In this document: positions 47,801 through 62,400 of the stretch, piece by piece
How positions within the stretch are numbered: the stretch's first letter is position 1
Layout of the letters: each line of letters starts with the position of its first letter
Assembly: GCA_031769625.1 (NCBI GenBank)
Contig: JAUIMM010000602.1
Span: forward strand, 1-64,000
DNA from: Taudactylus pleione
Lineage: Eukaryota; Chordata; Amphibia; Anura; Myobatrachidae
Reading direction: 5' to 3'
DNA length: 64,000 bases
Notes under the pieces: model-generated
The model's database searches: none
The model's input: the letters and a program-made list of their open reading frames with translations, nothing else
What the model was told of the DNA's origin: nothing
Position numbers and translations under genes: made by a program

Positions 47801-50800
47801 ATATCTATCCCAGGTGTCTCTGTATTGTACATGTGTCATATTAACAGATTACACTGGAACATAAAGCTCCTCCATATCTATCCCAGGTGTCTGTTTATTG
47901 TACATGTGACATATTTACAGATTACACTGGAACATAAAGCTCCTCCATATCTATCCTAGGTGTCTCTTTATTGTACATGTGTCATATTTATAGATTACAC
48001 TGGAACATAAAGCTCCTCCATATCTATCCCAGGTGTCTCTGTATTGTACATGTGACATATTTATAGATTACACTGGAACATAAAGATCCTCCATATCTAT
48101 CCCAGGTGTCTCTTTATTGTACATGTGTCATATTTATAGATTACACTGGAACATAAAGCTCCTCCATATCCATCCCAGGTGTCTGTTTATTGTACATGTG
48201 ACATATTTATAGATTACACTGGAACATAAAGCTCCTCCATATCTATCCTAGGTGTCTCTTTATTGTACATGTGTCATATTTATAGATTACACTGGAACAT
48301 AAAGCTCCTCCATATCTATCCCAGGTGTCTCTTTATTGTACATGTGTCATATTTATAGATTACACTGGAACATAAAGCTCCTCCATATCTATCCCAGGTG
48401 TCTCTTTATTGTACATGTGTCATATTTATAGATTACACTGGAACATAAAGCTCCTCCATATCTATCCCAGGTGTCTCTTTATTGTACATGTGTCATATTT
48501 AAAGATTACACTGGAACATAAAGCTCCTCCATATCTATCCCAGGTGTCTGTTTATTGTACATGTGACATATTTATAGATTACACTGGAACATAAAGCTCC
48601 TCCATATCTATCCTAGGTGTCTCTTTATTGTACATGTGTCATATTTATAGATTACACTGGAACATAAAGCTCCTCCATATCTATCCCAGGTGTCTGTTTA
48701 TTGTACATGTGACATATTTACAGATTACACTGGAACATAAAGCTCCTCCATATCTATCCTAGGTGTCTCTTTATTGTACATGTGTCATATTTATAGATTA
48801 CACTGGAACATAAAGCTCCTCCATATCTATCCCAGGTGTCTCTGTATTGTACATGTGACATATTTATAGATTACACTGGAACATAAAGCTCCTCCATATC
48901 TATCCCAGGCTTCTCTTTATTGTACATGTGTCATATTTTTAGATTACACTGGAACATAAAGCTCTTCCATATCTATCCCAGGTGTCTGTTTATTGTACAT
49001 GTGACATATTTATAGATTACACTGGAACATAAAGCTCCTCCATATCCTAGGTGTCTCTTTATTGTACATGTGTCATATTTATAGATTACACTGGAACATA
49101 AAGCTCCTCCATATCTATCCCAGGTGTCTCTTTATTGTACATGTGTCATATTTATAGATTACACTGGAACATAAAGCTCCTCCATATCTATCCCAGGAGT
49201 CTCTTTATTGTACATGTGTCATATGTATAGATTACACTGGAACATAAAGCTCCTCCATATCTGTCCCAGGTGTCTCTATTGTACATGTGTCATATTTATA
49301 GATTACACTGAAACATAAAGCTCCTCCATATCTATCCCAGGTGTCTCTGTATTGTACATGTGTCATATTTATAGATTACACTGGAACATAAAGCTCCTCC
49401 ATATCTATCCCAGGTGTCTCTTTATTGTACATGTGTCATATTTATAGATTAGTCTGGAACATAAAGCTCCTCCATATCTATCCCAGGTGTCTCTTTATTG
49501 TACATGTGTTATATTTATAGATAACACTGGAACATAAAGCTCCTCCATATCTATCCCAGGTGTCTCTGTATTGTACATGTGTCATATTTATAGATTACAC
49601 TGGAACATAAAGCTCCTCCATATGTATCCCAGGTGTCTCTTTATTGTACATGTGTCATATTTATAGATTACACTGGAACATAAAGCTCCTCCATATCTAT
49701 CCCAGGTGTCTCTCTATTCTACTTGTGTCATATTTATAGATTACACTGGAACATAAAGCTCCACCATATCTATCCCAGGTGTCTCTTTATTGTATATGTG
49801 ACATGTATAGATTACACTGGAACATAAGATACTCCATATCTATCCCAGGTTTCTCTTTATTGTACATGTGTCATATTTATAGATTACACTGGAACATAAA
49901 GCTCCTCCATATCTATCCCAGGTGTCTGTATTGTACATATGTCATATTTATAGATTACACTGGAACATAAAGCTCCTCCATATCTATCCCAGGTGTCTCT
50001 GTATTGTACATGTGACATGTATAGATTACACTGGAACATAAAGCTCCTCCATATCTATCCCAGGTATCTGTATTGTACATGTGTCATATTTATAGATTAC
50101 ACTGGAACATAAAGCTCCTCCATATCTGTCCCAGGTGTCTCTTTATTGTACATATGACATATTTATAGATTACACTGGAACATAAAGCTCCTCCATATCT
50201 ATACCAGGTGTCTGTATTGTACATGTGTCATATTTATAGATTACACTGGAACATAAAGCTCCTCCATATCTATCCCATGAGTCTCTTTATTGTACATGTG
50301 TCATATTTATAGATTACACTGGAACATAAAGCTCCTCTATATCTATCCCAGGTCTCTCTTTATTGTACATATGTGATATTTATAGATTACACTGGAACAT
50401 AAATCTCCTCCATACCTATCCCAGGTGTCTCTTTATTGTACATGTGTCATATTTATAGATTACACTGGAACATGAAGCTCCTCCATATCTATCCCAGGTG
50501 TCTCTGTATTGTACATGTGACATATTTATAGATTACACTGGAACATAAAGCTCCTCCATATCCCAGGTGTCTCTTTATTGTACATGTGTCATATGTATAG
50601 ATTACACTGGAACATAAAGCTCCTCCATATCTGTCCCAGGTGTCTCTATTGTACATGTGTCATATTTATAGATTACACTGAAACACAAAGCTCCTCCATA
50701 TCTATCCCAGGTGTCTCTGTATTGTACATGTGTCATATTTATAGATTACACTGGAACATAAAGCTCCTCCATATCTATCCCAGGTGTCTCTTTATTGTAC

Positions 50801-53800
50801 ATGTGTCATATTTATAGATTAGTCTGGAACATAAAGCTCCTCCATATCTATCCCAGGTGTCTCTTTATTGTACATGTGTTATATTTATATATTACACTGG
50901 AACATAAAGCTCCTCCATATCTATCCCAGGTGTCTCTGTATTGTACATGTGTCATATTTATAGATTACACTGGAACATAAAGCTCCTCCATATGTATCCC
51001 AGGTGTCTCTTTATTGTACATGTGTCATATTTATAGATTACACTGGAACATAAAGCTCCTCCATATCTATCCCAGGTGTCTCTCTATTCTACTTGTGTCA
51101 TATTTATAGATTACACTGGAACATAAAGCTCCACCATATCTATCCCAGGTGTCTCTTTATTGTATATGTGACATGTATAGATTACACTGGAACATAAGAT
51201 ACTCCATATCTATCCCAGGTGTCTCTTTATTGTACATGTGTCATATTTATAGATTACACTGGAACATAAAGCTCCTCCATATCTGTCCCAGGTGTCTCTT
51301 TATTGTACATATGACATATTTATAGATTACACTGGAACATAAAGCTCCTCCATATCTATACCAGGTGTCTGTATTGTACATGTGTCATTTTTATAGATTA
51401 CACTGGAACATAAAGCTCCTCCATATCTATCCCATGTGTCTCTTTATTGTACATGTGTCATATTTATAGATTACACTGGAACATAAAGCTCCTCTATATC
51501 TATCCCAGGTCTCTCTTTATTGTACATATGTGATATTTATAGATTACACTGGAACATAAAGCTCCTCCATACCTATCCCAGGTGTCTCTTTATTGTACAT
51601 GTGTCATATTTATAGATTACACTGGAACATGAAGCTCCTCCATATCTATCCCAGGTGTCTCTGTATTGTACATGTGACATATTTATAGATTACACTGGAA
51701 CATAATGCTCCTCCATATCCCAGGTGTCTCTTTATTGTACATGTTTAATATTTATAGATTACACTGGAACATAAAGCTCCTCCATATCTATCCCAGGTGT
51801 CTCTTTATTGTACATGTGTCATATTTATAGATTACACTGGAACATAAAGCTCCTCCATATCTATCCCTGGTGTCTCTTTATTGTACATGTGTCATATTTA
51901 TAGATTACACTGGAACAAAAAGCTCCTCCATATCTATCCCAGGTGTCTCTTTATTGTACATGTGTCATATTTATAGATTACACTGGAACATAAAGCTCCT
52001 CCATATCTATCCCAGGTGTCTCTGTATTGTACATGTGTCATGTTTATAGATTACACTGGAACATAAAGCTCCTCTATATCTATCCCAGGTGTCTCTTTAT
52101 TGTATATGTGTCATATTTATAGATTACACTGGAACATAAAGCTCCTCCATATCCATCCCAGGTGTCTCTTTATTGTACATGTGTCATATTTATAAATTAC
52201 ACTGGAACATAAAGCTCCTCTATATCTATCCCAGGTGTCTCTGTATTGTACATGTGACATATTTATAGATTACACTGGAACATAAAGCTCCTCCATATCC
52301 CAGGTGTCTCTTTATTGTACATGTGTCATATTTATAGATTACACTGGAACATAAAGCTCCTCCATATCTATCCCAGGTGTCTCTGTATTGTACATGTGAC
52401 ATATTTATAGATTACACTGGAACATAAAGCTCCTCCATATCTATCCCAGGCTTCTCTTTATTGTACATGTGTCATATTTATAGATTACACTGGAACATAA
52501 AGCTCCTCCATATCTATCCCAGGTGTCTCTGTATTGTACATGTGTCATATTTACAGATTACACTGGAACATAAAGCTCCTCCATATCTATCCCAGGTGTC
52601 TGTTTATTGTACATGTGACATATTTACAGATTACACTGGAACATAAAGCTCCTCCATATCTATCCCAGGTGTCTATTGTACATATCACATATTTATAGAT
52701 TACACTGGAACATAAAGCTCCTACATATCTATCCCAGATTTCTTTTTATTGTACATGTGTCATATTTATAGATTACACTGGAACATAAAGCTCCTCCATA
52801 TCTATCCCAGGTGTCTCTTTATTGTACATATGACATATTTATAAATTACACTGGAACATAAAGCTCCTCCATATCTATCCCAGGTGTCTGTATTGTACAT
52901 GTGTCATATTTATAGATTACACTGGAACATAAAGCTCCTCCATATCTATCCCAGGTGTCTCTTTATTGTACATGTAACATATTTATAGATTACACTGGAA
53001 CATAAAGCTCCTCTATATCTATCCCAGGTGTCTCTTTATTGTACATATGTGATATTTATAGATTACACTGGAACATAAAGCTCCTCCATACCTATCCCTG
53101 GTGTCTCTTTATTGTACATGAGTCATTTTTATAGATTACACTGGAACATGAAGCTCCTCCATATCTATCCCAGGTGTCTCTGTATTGTACATGTGACATA
53201 TTTATAGATTACACTGGAACATAAAGCTCCTCCATATCCCAGGTGTCTCTTTATTGTACATGTGTGATATTTATAGATTACACTGGAACATAAAGCTCCT
53301 CCATATCTATCCCAGGTGTCTCTGTATTGTACATGTGACATATTTATAGATTACACTGGTACATAAAGCTCCTCCAAATATATCCCAGGTGTCTCTGTAT
53401 TGAACATGTGACATATTTATAGATTACACTGGAACATAAAGCTTGTCCATATCTATCCCAGGCTTCTCTTTATTGTACATGTGTCATATTTATAGATTAC
53501 ACTGGAACATAAAGCTCCTCCATATCTATCCCAGTTGTCTCTGTATTGTACATGTGTCATATTAACAGATTACACTGGAACATAAAGCTCCTCCATATCT
53601 ATCCCAGGTGTCTGTTTATTGTACATGTGACATATTTACAGATTACACTGGAACATAAAGCTCCTCCATATCTATCCTAGGTGTCTCTTTATTGTACATG
53701 TGTCATATTTATAGATTACACTGGAACATAAAGCTCCTCCATATCTATCCCAGGTGTCTCTGTATTGTACATGTGACATATTTATAGATTACACTGGAAC

Positions 53801-56300
53801 ATAAAAGATCCTCCATATCTATCCCAGGTGTCTCTTTATTGTACATGTGTCATATTTATAGATTACACTGGAACATAAAGCTCCTCCATATCCATCCAGG
53901 TGTCTGTTTATTGTACATGTGACATATTTATAGATTACACTGGAACATAAAGCTCCTCCATATCTATCCTAGGTGTCTCTTTATTGTACATGTGTCATAT
54001 TTATAGATTACACTGGAACATAAAGCTCCTCCATATCTATCCCAGGTGTCTCTTTATTGTACATGTGTCATATTTATAGATTACACTGGAACATAAAGCT
54101 CCTCCATATCTATCCCAGGTGTCTCTTTATTGTACATGTGTCATATTTATAGATTACACTGGAACATAAAGCTCCTCCATATCTATCCCAGGTGTCTCTT
54201 TATTGTACATGTGTCAATATTTAAAGATTACACTGGAACATAAAGCTCCTCCATATCTATCCCAGGTGTCTGTTTATTGTACATGTGACATATTTATAGA
54301 TTACACTGGAACATAAAGCTCCTCCATATCTATCCTAGGTGTCTCTTTATTGTACATGTGTCATATTTATAGATTACACTGGAACATAAAGCTCCTCCAT
54401 ATCTATCCCAGGTGTCTGTTTATTGTACATGTGACATATTTACAGATTACACTGGAACATAAAGCTCCTCCATATCTATCCTAGGTGTCTCTTTATTGTA
54501 CATGTGTCATATTTATAGATTACACTGGAACATAAAGCTCCTCCATATCTATCCCAGGTGTCTCTGTATTGTACATGTGACATATTTATAGATTACACTG
54601 GAACATAAAGCTCCTCCATATCTATCCCAGGCTTCTCTTTATTGTACATGTGTCATATTTTTAGATTACACTGGAACATAAAGCTCTTCCATATCTATCC
54701 CAGGTGTCTGTTTATTGTACATGTGACATATTTATAGATTACACTGGAACATAAAGCTCCTCCATATCCTAGGTGTCTCTTTATTGTACATGTGTCATAT
54801 TTATAGATTACACTGGAACATAAAGCTCCTCCATATCTATCCCAGGTGTCTCTTTATTGTACATGTGTCATATTTATAGATTACACTGGAACATAAAGCT
54901 CCTCCATATCTATCCCAGGAGTCTCTTTATTGTACATGTGTCATATGTATAGATTACACTGGAACATAAAGCTCCTCCATATCTGTCCCAGGTGTCTCTA
55001 TTGTACATGTGTCATATTTATAGATTACACTGAAACATAAAGCTCCTCCATATCTATCCCAGGTGTCTCTGTATTGTACATGTGTCATATTTATAGATTA
55101 CACTGGAACATAAAGCTCCTCCATATCTATCCCAGGTGTCTCTTTATTGTACATGTGTCATATTTATAGATTAGTCTGGGAACATAAAGCTCCTCCATAT
55201 CTATCCCAGGTGTCTCTTTATTGTACATGTGTTATATTTATAGATAACACTGGAACATAAAGCTCCTCCATATCTATCCCAGGTGTCTCTGTATTGTACA
55301 TGTGTCATATTTATAGATTACACTGGAACATAAAGCTCCTCCATATGTATCCCAGGTGTCTCTTTATTGTACATGTGTCATATTTATAGATTACACTGGA
55401 ACATAAAGCTCCTCCATATCTATCCCAGGTGTCTCTCTCTCTCTATTCTACTTGTGTCATATTTATAGATTACACTGGAACATAAAGCTCCACCATATCT
55501 ATCCCAGGTGTCTCTTTATTGTATATGTGACATGTATAGATTACACTGGAACATAAGATACTCCATATCTATCCCAGGTTTCTCTTTATTGTACATGTGT
55601 CATATTTATAGATTACACTGGAACATAAAGCTCCTCCATATCTATCCCAGGTGTCTGTATTGTACATATGTCATATTTATAGATTACTCTGGAACATAAA
55701 GCTCCTCCATATCTATCCCAGGTGTCTCTGTATTGTACATGTGACATGTATAGATTACACTGGAACATAAAGCTCCTCCATATCTATCCCAGGTATCTGT
55801 ATTGTACATGTGTCATATTTATAGATTACACTGGAACATAAAGCTCCTCCATATCTGTCCCAGGTGTCTCTTTATTGTACATATGACATATTTATAGATT
55901 ACACTGGAACATAAAGCTCCTCCATATCTATACCAGGTGTCTGTATTGTACATGTGTCATATTTATAGATTACACTGGAACATAAAGCTCCTCCATATCT
56001 ATCCCATGAGTCTCTTTATTGTACATGTGTCATATTTATAGATTACACTGGAACATAAAGCTCCTCTATATCTATCCCAGGTCTCTCTTTATTGTACATA
56101 TGTGATATTTATAGATTACACTGGAACATAAATCTCCTCCATACCTATCCCAGGTGTCTCTTTATTGTACATGTGTCATATTTATAGATTACACTGGAAC
56201 ATGAAGCTCCTCCATATCTATCCCAGGTGTCTCTGTATTGTACATGTGACATATTTATAGATTACACTGGAACATAAAGCTCCTCCATATCCCAGGTGTC
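44850..56300. repeat. 5.7-kb tandem duplication within the satellite (two copies)
   Basis: Copy 1 is about 44850-50570 and copy 2 about 50571-56300. The same ordered series of rare variants (CATATGTATAG, GATTAGTCTGG, TATATTACACTGG, TCTATTCTACTTG) recurs at a 5721-bp shift, rising to about 5729 towards the end because copy 2 gains small insertions. It corresponds to about 79 units. Confidence 0.8.
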
Positions 56301-59300
56301 TCTTTATTGTACATGTTTAATATTTATTAGATTACACTGGAACATAAAGCTCCTCCATATCTATCCCAGGTGTCTCTTTATTGTACATGTGTCATATTTA
56401 TAGATTACACTGGAACATAAAGCTCCTCCATATCTATCCCAGGTGTCTCTTTATTGTACATGTGTCATATTTATAGATTACACTGGAACATAAAGCTCCT
56501 CCATATCTATCCCAGTGTCTCTTTATTGTACATGTGTGATATTTATAGATTACACTGGAACATAAAGCTCCTCCATATCTATCCCAGGCTTCTCCTTATT
56601 GTACATGTGTGATATTTATAGATTACACTGGAACATAAAGCTCCTCTATATCTATCCCAGTCTTCTCTTTATTGTACATGTCATATTTATAGATTACACT
56701 GGAACATAAAGCTCCTCCATATCTATCCCAGGTGTCTGTTTATTGTACATGTGACATATTTACAGATTACACTGGAACATAAAGCTCCTCCATATCTATC
56801 CTAGGTGTCTCTTTATTGTACATGTGTCATATTTATAGATTACACTGGAACATAAAGCTCCTCCATATCTATCCCAGGTGTCTCTGTATTGTACATGTGA
56901 CATATTTATAGATTACACTGGAACATAATGCTCCTCCATATCTATCCCAGGCTTCTCTTTATTGTACATGTGTCATATTTATAGATTACACTGGAACATA
57001 AAGCTCCTCCATATCTATCCCAGGTGTCTGTTTATTGTACATGTGACATATTTATAGATTACACTGGAACATAAAGCTCCTCCATATCTATCCTAGGTGT
57101 CTCTTATTGTACATGTGTCATATTTATAGATTACACTGGAACATAAAGCTCCTCCATATCTATCCCAGGTGTCTGTTTATTGTACATGTGACATATTTAC
57201 AGATTACACTGGAACATAAAGCTCCTCCATATCTATCCTAGGTGTCTCTTTATTGTACATGTGTCATATTTATAGATTACACTGGAACATAAAGCTCCTC
57301 CATATCTATCCCAGGTGTCTCTCTATTCTACTTGTGTCATATTTATAGATTACACTGGAACATAAGCTCCACCATATCTATCCCAGGTGTCTCTTTATTG
57401 TATATGTGACATGTATAGATTACACTGGAACATAAAGATCCTCCATATCTATCCCAGGTGTCTCTTATTGTACATGTGTCATATTTATAGATTACACTGG
57501 AACATAAAGCTCCTCCATTATCTATCCCAGGTATCTGTATTGTACATGTGTCATATTTATAGATTACACTGGAACATAAAGCTCCTCCATATCTGTCCCA
57601 GGTGTCTCTTTATTGTACATATGACATATTTATAAATTACACTGGAACATAAAGCTCCTCCATATCTATCCCAGGTGTCTGGTATTGTACATGTGTCATA
57701 TTTATAGATTACACTGGAACATAAAGCTCCTCCATATCTATCCCAGGTGTCTCTTTATTGTACATGTGACATATTTATCGATTACACTGGAACATAAAGC
57801 TCCCTCTATATCTATCCCAGGTGTCTCTTTATTGTACATATGTGATATTTATAGATTACACTGGAACATAAAGCTCCTCCATACCTATCCCTGGTGTCTC
57901 TTTATTGTACATGTGTCATTTTTATAGATTACACTGGAACATGAAGCTCCTCCATATCTATCCCAGGTGTCTCTGTATTGTACATGTGACATATTTATAG
58001 ATTACACTGGAACATAAAGCTCCTCCATATCCCAGGTGTCTCTTTATTGTACATGTGTGATATTTATAGATTACACTGGAACATAAAGCTCCTCCATATC
58101 TATCCCAGGTGTCTCTGTATTGTACATGTGACATATTTATAGATTACACTGGTACATAAAGCTCCTCCATATATATCCCAGGTGTCTCTGTATTGTACAT
58201 GTGACATATTTATAGATTACACTGGAACATAAAGCTTGTCCATATCTATCCCAGGCTTCTCTTTATTGTACATGTGTCATATTTATAGATTACACTGGAA
58301 CATAAAGCTCCTCCATATCTATCCCAGGTGTCTCTGTATTGTACATGTGTCATATTTACAGATTACACTGAGACATAAAGCTCCTCCATATCTATCCCAG
58401 GTGTCTGTTTATTGTACATGTGACATATTTACAGATTACACTGGAACATAAAGCTCCTCCATATCTATCCTAGGTGTCTCTTTATTGTACATGTGTCATA
58501 TTTATAGATTACACTGAACATAAAGCTCCTCCATATCTATCCCAGGTGTCTCTGTATTGTACATGTGACATATTTATAGATTACACTGGAACATAAAGCT
58601 CCTCCATATCTATCCCAGGTGTCTCTTTATTGTACATGTGTCATATTTATAGATTACACTGGAACATAAAGCTCCTCCATATCTATCCCAGGTGTCTCTT
58701 TATTGTACATGTGTCATATTTATAGATTACACTGGAACATAAAGCTCCTCCATATCTATCCCAGGTGTCTCTTTATTGTACATGTGTCATATTATAGATT
58801 ACACTGGAACATAAAGCTCCTCCATATCTATCCCAGGTGTCTGTTTATTGTACATGTGACATATTTATAGATTACACTGGAACATAAAGCTCCTCCATAT
58901 CTATCCTAGGTGTCTGTTTATTGTACATGTGACATATTTACAGATTACACTGGAACATAAAGCTCCTCCATATCTATCCTAGGTGTCTCTTTATTGTACA
59001 TGTGTCATATTTATACATTACACTGGAACATTAAGCTCCTCCATATCTATCCCAGGTGTCTCTGTATTGTACATGTGACATATTTATAGATTACACTGGA
59101 ACATAAAGCTCCTCCATATCTATCCCAGGCTTCTCTTTATTGTACATGTGTCATATTTTTAGATTACACTGGAACACAAAGCTCTTCCATATCTATCCCA
59201 GGTGTCTGTTTATTGTACATGTGACATATTTATAGATTACACTGGAACATAAAGCTCCTCCATATCCTAAGTGTCTCTTTATTGTACATGTGTCATATTT

Positions 59301-59429
59301 ATAGATTACACTGTAACATAAAGCTCCTCCAATATCTATCCCAGGTGTCTCTTTATTGTACATGTGTCATATTTATAGATTACACTGGAACATAAAGCTC
59401 CTCCATATCTATCCCAGGAGTCTCTTTAT

Positions 59430-62400
59430 TGTACATTGTGTCATATGTATAGATTACACTGGAACATAAAGCTCCTCCATATCTGTCCCAGGTGTCTCTA
59501 TTGTACATGTGTCATATTTATAGATTACTCTGAAACACAAAGCTCCTCCATATCTATCCCAGGTGTCTCTGTATTGTACATGTGTCATATTTATAGATTA
59601 CACTGGAACATAAAGCTCCTCCATATCTATCCCAGGTGTCTCTTTATTGTACATGTGTCATATTTATAGATTAGTCTGGAACATAAAGCTCCTCCATATC
59701 TATCCCAGGTGTCTCTTTATTGTACATGTGTTATATTTATATATTACACTGGAACATAAAGCTCCTCCATATCTATCCCAGGGTGTGTCTGTATTGTACA
59801 TGTGTCATATTTATAGATTACACTGGAACATAAAGCTCCTCCATATGTATCCCAGGTGTCTCTTTATTGTACATGTGTCATATTTATAGATTACACTGGA
59901 ACATAAAGCTCCTCCATATCTATCCCAGGTGTCTCTCTATTCTACTTGTGTCATATTTATAGATTACACTGGAACATAAAGCTCCACCATATCTATCCCA
60001 GGTGTCTCTTTATTGTATATGTGACATGTATAGATTACATTGGAACATAAGATACTCCATATCTATCCCAGGTGTCTCTTTATTGTACATGTGTCATATT
60101 TATAGATTACACTGGAACATAAAGCTCCTCCATATCTGTCCCAGGTGTCTCTTTATTGTACATATGACATATTTATAGATTACACTGGAACATAAAGCTC
60201 CTCCATATCTATACCAGGTGTCTGTATTGTACATGTGTCATTTTTATAGATTACACTGGAACATAAAGCTCCTCCATATCTATCCCATGTGTCTCTTTAT
60301 TGTACATGTGTCATATTTATAGATTACACTGGAACATAAAGCTCCTCCATATCTATCCCAGGTGTCTCTGTATTGTACATGTGACATATTTATAGATTAC
60401 ACTGGTACATAAAGCTCCTCCATATATATCCCAGGTGTCTCTGTATTGTACATGTGACATATTTATAGATTACACTGGAACATAAAGCTTGTCCATATCT
60501 ATCCCAGGCTTCTCTTTATTGTACATGTGTCATATTTATAGATTACACTGGAACATAAAGCTCCTCCATATCTATCCCAGGTGTCTCTGTATTGTACATG
60601 TGTCATATTTACAGATTACACTGGAACATAAAGCTCCTCCATATCTATCCCAGGTGTCTGTTTATTGTACATGTGACATATTTACAGATTACACTGGAAC
60701 ATAAAGCTCCTCCATATCTATCCCAGGTGTCTCTGTATTGTACATGTGACATATTTATAGATTACACTGGTACATAAAGCTCCTCCATATATATCCCAGG
60801 TGTCTCTGTATTGTACATGTGACATATTTATAGATTACACTGGAACATAAAGCTTGTCCATATCTATCCCAGGCTTCTCTTTATTGTACATGTGTCATAT
60901 TTATAGATTACACTGGAACATAAAGCTCCTCCATATCTATCCCAGGTGTCTCTGTATTGTACATGTGTCATATTTACAGATTACACTGGAACATAAAGCT
61001 CCTCCATATCTATCCCAGGTGTCTGTTTATTGTACATGTGACATATTTACAGATTACACTGGAACATAAAGCTCCTCCATATCTATCCTAGGTGTCTCTT
61101 TATTGTACATGTGTCATATTTATAGATTACACTGGAACATAAAGCTCCTCCATATCTATCCCAGGTGTCTCTGTATTGTACATGTGACATATTTATAGAT
61201 TACACTGGAACATAAAGCTCCTCCATATCTATCCCAGGTGTCTCTTTATTGTACATGTGTCATATTTATAGATTACACTGGAACATAAAGCTCCTCCATA
61301 TCTATCCCAGGTGTCTCTTTATTGTACATGTGTCATATTTATAGATTACACTGGAACATAAAGCTCCTCCATATCTATCCCAGGTGTCTCTTTATTGTAC
61401 ATGTGTCATATTTATAGATTACACTGGAACATAAAGCTCCTCCATATCTATCCCAGGTGTCTGTTTATTGTACATGTGACATATTTATAGATTACACTGG
61501 AACATAAAGCTCCTCCATATCTATCCTAGGTGTCTGTTTATTGTACATGTGACATATTTACAGATTACACTGGAACATAAAGCTCCTCCATATCTATCCT
61601 AGGTGTCTCTTTATTGTACATGTGTCATATTTATACATTACACTGGAACATTAAGCTCCTCCATATCTATCCCAGGTGTCTCTGTATTGTACATGTGACA
61701 TATTTATAGATTACACTGGAACATAAAGCTCCTCCATATCTATCCCAGGCTTCTCTTTATTGTACATGTGTCATATTTTTAGATTACACTGGAACACAAA
61801 GCTCTTCCATATCTATCCCAGGTGTCTGTTTATTGTACATGTGACATATTTATAGATTACACTGGAACATAAAGCTCCTCCATATCCTAAGTGTCTCTTT
61901 ATTGTACATGTGTCATATTTATAGATTACACTGTAACATAAAGCTCCTCCATATCTATCCCAGGTGTCTCTTTATTGTACATGTGTCATATTTATAGATT
62001 ACACTGGAACATAAAGCTCCTCCATATCTATCCCAGGAGTCTCTTTATTGTACATGTGTCATATGTATAGATTACACTGGAACATAAAGCTCCTCCATAT
62101 CTGTCCCAGGTGTCTCTATTGTACATGTGTCATATTTATAGATTACTCTGAAACACAAAGCTCCTCCATATCTATCCCAGGTGTCTCTGTATTGTACATG
62201 TGTCATATTTATAGATTACACTGGAACATAAAGCTCCTCCATATCTATCCCAGGTGTCTCTTTATTGTACATGTGTCATATTTATAGATTAGTCTGGAAC
62301 ATAAAGCTCCTCCATATCTATCCCAGGTGTCTCTTTATTGTACATGTGTTATATTTATATATTACACTGGAACATAAAGCTCCTCCATATCTATCCCAGG

